Shown in pieces: positions 30,584 through 34,266 of a stretch of 34,266 bases of DNA. The notes beneath the pieces are model-generated. The model was not told the origin of the DNA. It saw only the letters and a list, made by a program, of their open reading frames with translations, and ran no database searches. A program made the position numbers and the translations under genes. How positions within the stretch are numbered: the first letter of the stretch is position 1; each line of letters opens with the position of its first letter. Source of the stretch: a virus; IMG/VR virus record IMGVR_UViG_2162886015_000032, positions 1 to 34,266 of that record; one strand, given 5' to 3'.

Positions 30584-31369
30584 GTGCAACTCGCCCCCTC
30601 AGCCCTCCACTCCACCGCCGAAACCCTCACCGGCTCCCTCGGTGCTGGCAACTGGCAGGTCAATGAGCTGATCATCGACGGCATCGTCAGCCTCGACGGC
30701 CCCCACGACCGACGGATCGGCATGCGCCTTCTCGGCGACGGCAGCAGCATCCAACTGTGGGCCACCGGCGGCGCCGAGCCCGCCGACCACGAGTCCATCG
30801 AGGGCACCGCCCCCCTTCCGTGCAACCACCGCTGGCACACTCCCGTTCACATAGGACGCCTCGAAGCGGACAAGGACCCCGCAGCCGTTCTCTACGCCGC
30901 AATCAGTGACCGGCTGTTGCCCGCCTTCGACGCCAAGCCGCTCTACGTCGGCCACCGGCCGTGGGAAGAGGCCTTCGACAGCGCACTATCCCAAGTGCTG
31001 GACGAGTCGCCGCGGACGACAGGAACCTCCCTACGCGACTGCGGACCGGAAGCCCACGTGCAGCCCAACGGCGCCGGTCCCGACCTGAAGCATTCAGCCG
31101 ACGCCGAGCCTGCGCCTACGCCCGAGGCCACGCCTGAGCCCGAACCGAAAACCCCCGCCCAGCAGACCAAGGCCAAGCCCCAGCCCGAGTCGGGGCCCGC
31201 CGGGAAGCAGATCCGCCGTCCCAAGGCCGCCTCTCCGGCCGCCGGCAGCGACGCCAAGCCGAGCGCCACCCGAAAGCGCACGACCGCCAAGCCCGCCACC
31301 CCAGCCACCGACAGCGAGCCCAAGCCCCGACCGGCCCGCAAGCGAGCCAGCAAGCCCTCCACTTCCTGA
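30584..31369 (+). CDS. Early protein with long basic histone-like C-terminal tail
   Basis: 261 residues from GTG 30584, after CCTCTTGGAGAAG. The first 150 residues form a folded domain with strands (NWQVNELIIDGIVSLDGPHD, IGMRLLGDGSSIQLWAT) and helices (DPAAVLYAAISDRLLPAF, PWEEAFDSALSQVL). From about residue 165 to the end the chain is Pro/Ala/Lys/Arg-rich, with KPSATRKRTTAKPATPA and ARKRASKPSTS, like histone H1 or actinobacterial HU tails. This suggests binding of nucleic acid by an unfolded basic tail. The head domain is not recognised. The Sak4-like protein has a similar tail. Confidence 0.65.
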   Translation: MQLAPSALHSTAETLTGSLGAGNWQVNELIIDGIVSLDGPHDRRIGMRLLGDGSSIQLWATGGAEPADHESIEGTAPLPCNHRWHTPVHIGRLEADKDPAAVLYAAISDRLLPAFDAKPLYVGHRPWEEAFDSALSQVLDESPRTTGTSLRDCGPEAHVQPNGAGPDLKHSADAEPAPTPEATPEPEPKTPAQQTKAKPQPESGPAGKQIRRPKAASPAAGSDAKPSATRKRTTAKPATPATDSEPKPRPARKRASKPSTS

Positions 31370-31380
31370 CCACAACCCAA

Positions 31381-31410
31381 AGGGCCGCCCACCCACCGGT
31401 GGGCGGCCCT
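31381..31410 (+). terminator. Intergenic hairpin, family B copy 1
   Basis: Perfect 13-base stem (31381-31393 and 31398-31410) with CACC as the loop. Related to the hairpin at 31808. Confidence 0.8.
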
Positions 31411-31451
31411 ACCCATACCCCGAGTAGCAGCCTGAAAGGGACACACCGCCC

Positions 31452-31748
31452 ATGCCCACGAGCTTCCACCGCCAGCCTGAGCAACACCCGCACACCGTCT
31501 ACGCCGCCGCGCGAGCCGCCCTTGAGTTCCTGGGGGACCAGTGGGGTGCCCTGCCAGGCCCCTGCGGCACGACCGGACACCTGCACAACGCCGACCACAT
31601 CCCGTTCACGGTCGGCGTCTGCGAGGCCGGACACCTCTACCTCCGCAACGACGCCCAAGGCGACAGTGTCCACCTGCCCTTCACCTCCACCGACGACCCC
31701 ACCGCCATCGGCCAGACCATCGCCAAGGTCATCGGCGACCTGTACTGA
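31452..31748 (+). CDS. Early phage protein, unknown function
   Basis: 98 residues, ATG after AAGGGACAC. A helix (VYAAARAALEFLGDQWG) is followed by a strand-rich segment (IPFTVGVCEAGHLYLRNDAQGDSVHLPF) and a final helix. No cysteine cluster or catalytic motif. It is the last intact early gene, with a terminator hairpin 60 bases downstream. No family recognised. Confidence 0.6.
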   Translation: MPTSFHRQPEQHPHTVYAAARAALEFLGDQWGALPGPCGTTGHLHNADHIPFTVGVCEAGHLYLRNDAQGDSVHLPFTSTDDPTAIGQTIAKVIGDLY

Positions 31749-31807
31749 CAGCCACCTCCTGGCCCTGCGACACCTCGCCAACCAACCCCTCGATCCCAGT
31801 CCCATTC

Positions 31808-31837
31808 GGGCCGCCCACTCCACTAGGTGGGCGGCCC
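31808..31837 (+). terminator. Intergenic hairpin, family B copy 2
   Basis: 11-base stem (31808-31818 and 31827-31837), GGGCCGCCCAC with GTGGGCGGCCC, loop of 8 bases. Same stem sequence as the hairpin at 31381. Confidence 0.7.
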
Positions 31838-32337
31838 GGCAGGCGCAGAACGACGAACAGCTCCTCGCCTCCGCAATGCGCGCGGCCATTAGCCGCGGCG
31901 AAATCGACATCGTCCTGTGGCATGACGGCTTCGAGCTCACCGATCTGGACGACAGACAGATGGCAATGATCCTTCGCCAGTTCGCCACAACAGCTGACCT
32001 CGCAACACTCCTCGGCATCCCCGAAGCCGACATCACCGTGCCCGCTGACCGCAGAGCATCGACGGGGCGGAATTCTCGGGCGGTGCGTGGGTCCGGCGGT
32101 TTACAGGCCGCCAGCCTTGGCCGGGAACTTCTGGATCGTTGCGACGAAGCGTCGGGCTTGTCCAGGTCGACGAGGGTCGACCGGCTTCTGCAACTGGAAC
32201 TGGTCGCCCCGCGGGGGGTGCCCCTATGCCTTTGGTCAAGTGAAACGAGGGTGCGTTGGGTCGGTGGGCCGGGCAGCATGACGGAGTGGCGGATCTGCTG
32301 TGGGATGACGTGTGCTGTTTCTTCGACCCGGACTTGA
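31838..32337 (+). pseudogene. Broken ORF at the right end of the phage genes
   Basis: From about 31838 to about 32075 the frame reads like true protein: QAQNDEQLLASAMRAAISRG, EIDIVLWHDGFELTDLDD, RQMAMILRQFATTADLATLL, GIPEADITVPADRR. ATG 31876 is the only normal start and has no ribosome-binding site. Beyond about 32075 the same frame becomes low-quality sequence (ICCGMTCAVSS) up to a stop at 32337, overlapping the next gene in another frame. The element seems to have lost its 5' signals and 3' end, placing a recombination junction around 32050-32100. Confidence 0.5.
32076..32285. other. Junction region with a minus-strand coding remnant
   Basis: About 210 bases without an intact gene. On the minus strand, 32101-32220 reads about 38 codons ending in RRFVATIQKFPAKAGGL and a TAA, which looks like the C-terminus of a lost gene. 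I see no att core, integrase or tRNA. This is the probable right boundary of the phage-derived DNA. Confidence 0.35.
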
Positions 32338-32771
32338 TGGGGTCGCTGCCGGATGTGCGTGTCCCAGATGCCTCGGTGGAGGACTGGCAGGCGGTTCTCG
32401 ATCTTGTCGCGGAGAAGGGCTGGAAGGGCCAATACTCCGAGGGCGAGACGGTGCTTCCGGTGCCTCGGGCAGAGGCTGTGCTGGCTCGCCCGGCGGATGC
32501 CGAGTACGCGGATCTGCGGGTCTGGCCGGCTGCCAGCGTGTTGGCGATCTTCCGTTTCCATGCCGAGGATGAGATCGATTTCGACATCGATCTGCGGGAG
32601 TTGCAGGGCCAGGAGCGACTTGATGTGTTGTGCGGTTTCCTTCGGGAAATCGGGCGGCGGTTGGGCAAGTCGGTGCTGATGGACCCGGAGGGCGACTATG
32701 GCCGTCCGGTGCTCGGCTTCGATGTCGAGGCTGATCGAGTCGTCCTCCTCGCAGAGCCACTGGTCAGGTGA
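32286..32771 (+). CDS. Hypothetical host protein
   Basis: 161 residues from GTG 32286 (an upstream start at 32256 is possible; both have weak Shine-Dalgarnos). The sequence reads VADLLWDDVCCFFDPDLMG, then a helix with Trp, EIDFDIDLRELQGQERLDVLCGFLREIGRRLGK, and PVLGFDVEADRVVLLAEP. The acidic, single-domain character is like immunity or SMI1-type proteins of Streptomyces, but I cannot assign the family. It converges with, and overlaps by a few bases, the remains of an IS110 transposase gene. Confidence 0.65.
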   Translation: MADLLWDDVCCFFDPDLMGSLPDVRVPDASVEDWQAVLDLVAEKGWKGQYSEGETVLPVPRAEAVLARPADAEYADLRVWPAASVLAIFRFHAEDEIDFDIDLRELQGQERLDVLCGFLREIGRRLGKSVLMDPEGDYGRPVLGFDVEADRVVLLAEPLVR

Positions 32772-33080
32772 CTGAGGTCGACGGCTGCGGTTCGTAGATG
32801 GTGCGGTCGTGGAGCATCGCGAAGATAACGTCAGCCCAGCGTCGTGCGAGGCATAGCAGGCCTGGGTGTGGTGCTTGCCCTGAGCGATCTTCTTGTCGTA
32901 GTAGGCCCGCGATGCCGGATCGCCCAGGGCGGTGAAAGCGGAGAGGAAGAAGGCCCGCTTGAGCTGCTTGTTTCCCCTGCGGGAGGGCTGATCACCCCGG
33001 ATCGACGACCCCGAGCTCCGGGTCGCCGGGGCGAGACCCGCGTAGGCGGCGAGGTGGCCTGCGGTCGGGAAGCGGCTAGC
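32764..33080 (-). pseudogene. IS110-family transposase, C-terminal fragment
   Basis: The minus strand encodes FPTAGHLAAYAGLAPATRSSG, SSIRGDQPSRRGNKQLKRAF and so on to LHDRTIYEPQPSTSVT and a stop at 32764-32766. This is the transposase IS116/IS110/IS902 C-terminal domain. A single base is missing around 32864 (between HHTQA and LLCLARR), causing a frameshift, and the 5' end is cut by the IS481 insertion. The protein is dead. Confidence 0.82.
33075..33080. repeat. Target-site duplication GCTAGC, left copy
   Basis: GCTAGC adjoins the left inverted repeat and reappears at 34133-34138. The TAG inside it is the stop codon of the transposase gene read on the minus strand. Confidence 0.85.
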
Positions 33081-34032
33081 TGTATTGACCCGCAGCGTTG
33101 TTCACACGGCTGATGGGTGGCTGGCCTCCGAGGGCGGTGTGGCAGCGATGGTAGTTGTAGCCGTGGAGGAAGTCGTCCAGGGCGGCCGTGCGTTCGTCGT
33201 TGCTGGTGTAGGGCCGCAGGTAGGCCCATTCGTCGAGCAGGGTGCGGTTGAAGCGTTCGACCTTGCCGTTGGTCTGCGGCCGGTAGGCGCGCGTCAGCTT
33301 TCCGGTCGCGCCGAGTTCGGCGAGGGCCTGTTTCCAGGCCAGGCCCTTGCGGTAGGCCCAGGCGTTGTCGGTGAGCACGCGTTCGATGCGGGTGATGCCG
33401 TGCGTGTGGAAGAACGCAGCCGCGCGGGTGAGGAAGCCCGCGCAGGTGGCGACCTTCTCGTCCGGGTGGATCTCGCTGTAGGCGAGACGACTGTGGTCGT
33501 CGACGGCGGAGTGGACATAGTCGAAGCCCATTTTGCTGCGGGTGGCCCGGCCGGCCTGGCGGCCCAGCACCTTGTGGCCGCCGCCGTCCGGGATCCGGCC
33601 GAGTTTCTTGACGTCGACGTGCAGGAGCTCGCCGGGCCGGTCGCGTTCGTAGCGGCGGATGACCTGGCCGGTGGGCCGGTCCAGGTGGGCCAGGCGGTTC
33701 AGGCCGTGGCGGGTCAGGATCCGGTGGATGGTCGAGGCGGGCAGGCCCAGGATCGGGCCGAGCCGTGCGGGACCGAGTTTGCGGGCCTGCCGCAGCCGGC
33801 AGACCCGGGCCTCCAGGGCCGCAGGTGTGCGATGCGGTGTCGTCCGGGGCCGGCTGGAGCGGTCGGCGAGGCCCGGTTCGCCCTCGTCCCGCCAGCGGCG
33901 GACCCACTTGTGGGCCGTGGCTCGGGAGACGCCCATCTCGGCCGCCACATGAGCGACCGGGCGGCCCGCGCAGACACGTTCGACCAGCAGCCGCCTGCCA
34001 TGAACGGTCAGCCGGGCATTACGGTGGGACAC
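33076..34032 (-). CDS. IS481-family transposase (DDE)
   Basis: 318 residues from GTG at 34032, with GGAGG about six bases upstream on the minus strand; the open frame upstream to 34074 is less likely. An N-terminal helix-turn-helix (VAHVAAEMGVSRATAHKWVRRW) binds the element ends. The rve integrase core has the three acidic residues in LLHVDVKKLG, VLTDNAWAYR and GKVERFNRTL. The C-terminus (DDFLHGYNYHRCHTALGG) is typical of the family. The frame is intact, so the protein may be active. The last codons run through the element end and use TAG from the duplicated target. Confidence 0.93.
   Translation of the reverse strand: MSHRNARLTVHGRRLLVERVCAGRPVAHVAAEMGVSRATAHKWVRRWRDEGEPGLADRSSRPRTTPHRTPAALEARVCRLRQARKLGPARLGPILGLPASTIHRILTRHGLNRLAHLDRPTGQVIRRYERDRPGELLHVDVKKLGRIPDGGGHKVLGRQAGRATRSKMGFDYVHSAVDDHSRLAYSEIHPDEKVATCAGFLTRAAAFFHTHGITRIERVLTDNAWAYRKGLAWKQALAELGATGKLTRAYRPQTNGKVERFNRTLLDEWAYLRPYTSNDERTAALDDFLHGYNYHRCHTALGGQPPISRVNNAAGQYS
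33081..33110 (+). repeat. Left inverted repeat of the IS481 element
   Basis: TGTATTGA, five variable bases, AGCGTTGTT, then ACA. Pairs with the right repeat at 34103-34132. Confidence 0.85.
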
Positions 34033-34102
34033 GAAGACCTCCGTGCGGTGCAGTCCTAGACAGCTCCACCACATCGGAGGTCTTCGCCATGTTCAAGACC
34101 CG

Positions 34103-34132
34103 CCACTGTCAACAACGCTCGTGATCAATACA
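34103..34132 (-). repeat. Right inverted repeat of the IS481 element
   Basis: Read on the minus strand: TGTATTGA, five variable bases, AGCGTTGTT, then GACA. Mirrors the left repeat. Confidence 0.85.
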
Positions 34133-34138
34133 GCTAGC
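34133..34138. repeat. Target-site duplication GCTAGC, right copy
   Basis: Second copy of GCTAGC flanking the IS481 element. Confidence 0.85.
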
Positions 34139-34266
34139 AGCTTGCGCTGGTCAAGGACAGCGGTCAGTGATCCGGCCAGGCTCGGGTCGATCAGCGCGGC
34201 TGCTTCGGTCCCCGGGACGGTGACGGTCTGCTCGTCCAATGCGTCGAAGATCTCCCCGACGCGCAC
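34139..34266 (-). pseudogene. IS110-family transposase, upstream fragment, runs off the window
   Basis: On the minus strand, VRVGEIFDALDEQTVTVPGT, EAAALIDPSLAGSLTAVLDQ, RKL, matching the middle of IS110-type transposases. Joining it to the left fragment after removing the IS481 element does not keep frame, and about 30-35 residues of the usual protein between RKL and FPTAGHL are missing. The gene was therefore already damaged before or during insertion. Confidence 0.7.

Larger units (their letters stand above)
33081..34132 (-). mobile_element. IS481-family insertion sequence, intact
   Basis: 1052 bases bounded by imperfect inverted repeats of about 30 bases, both starting TGTATTGA, with one complete transposase gene. 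GCTAGC is present on both sides (33075-33080 and 34133-34138). This fits the IS481 family preference for CTAG targets. The element interrupts an older IS110 remnant. Confidence 0.9.

Noticed and set aside
1-34266. tRNA or rRNA genes, integrase and att sites
   Set aside because: I looked for cloverleaf-like sequences, recombinase motifs and matching end repeats and saw none; no such feature is claimed.

Overview
The window looks like part of the chromosome of a high-G+C actinomycete, most likely Streptomyces. Codon third positions are strongly G/C, GTG and TTG starts are common, -35/-10 boxes match the vegetative HrdB type, and the phage genes (GH25 endolysin, Sak4-type recombinase, WhiB-like protein, DUF4314) are those of actinobacterial siphophages. 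It carries a prophage or prophage-derived element of about 31 kb, flanked by host DNA on the left and by insertion-sequence debris on the right.

Layout: 1-908 is host-like DNA with a secreted-protein gene on the minus strand. 909-13888 is a long-tailed (siphovirus) tail module in standard order: connector-position protein, gp10-like protein, tail terminator, tail tube, tail assembly chaperones joined by a -1 frameshift, a 1599-residue tape measure, Dit, two further tip/hub proteins and a large fibre. 13890-15925 is the lysis and accessory block: zinc-ribbon protein, coiled-coil membrane protein, GH25 endolysin, an Acb2-like anti-CBASS protein and a holin-like protein. It ends at a strong terminator. 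16068-31748 is an early region of many small genes, almost all separated by their own GC-rich hairpin. It includes a duplicated-HTH protein, a Sak4-like recombinase next to a Cas4-like exonuclease, a replication initiator with palindromic iterons inside its gene, a C5 methyltransferase, a WhiB-like protein, a DUF3846-like protein, an HsdM-like protein lacking the NPPF motif, and a DUF4314 protein. 31838-34266 holds a broken ORF, a hypothetical host gene, and a degenerate IS110-family transposase gene interrupted by an intact IS481-family element.

No terminase, portal, protease, capsid, integrase or clear repressor gene is present. The tail genes begin directly beside host DNA. The element is therefore either a defective prophage that lost its head module or a domesticated tail (tailocin-like) locus; the sequence alone does not decide this.

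The early region is repetitive in its control signals. Four promoters share an identical TAGAATAAGAG core behind an A-rich tract, each followed by a leader hairpin. A CCTCTTGGAG ribosome-binding element precedes many unrelated genes. A TGTGCCACACCATT motif lies 43-46 bases before four start codons. These shared signals suggest coordinated early expression of cassette-like genes.
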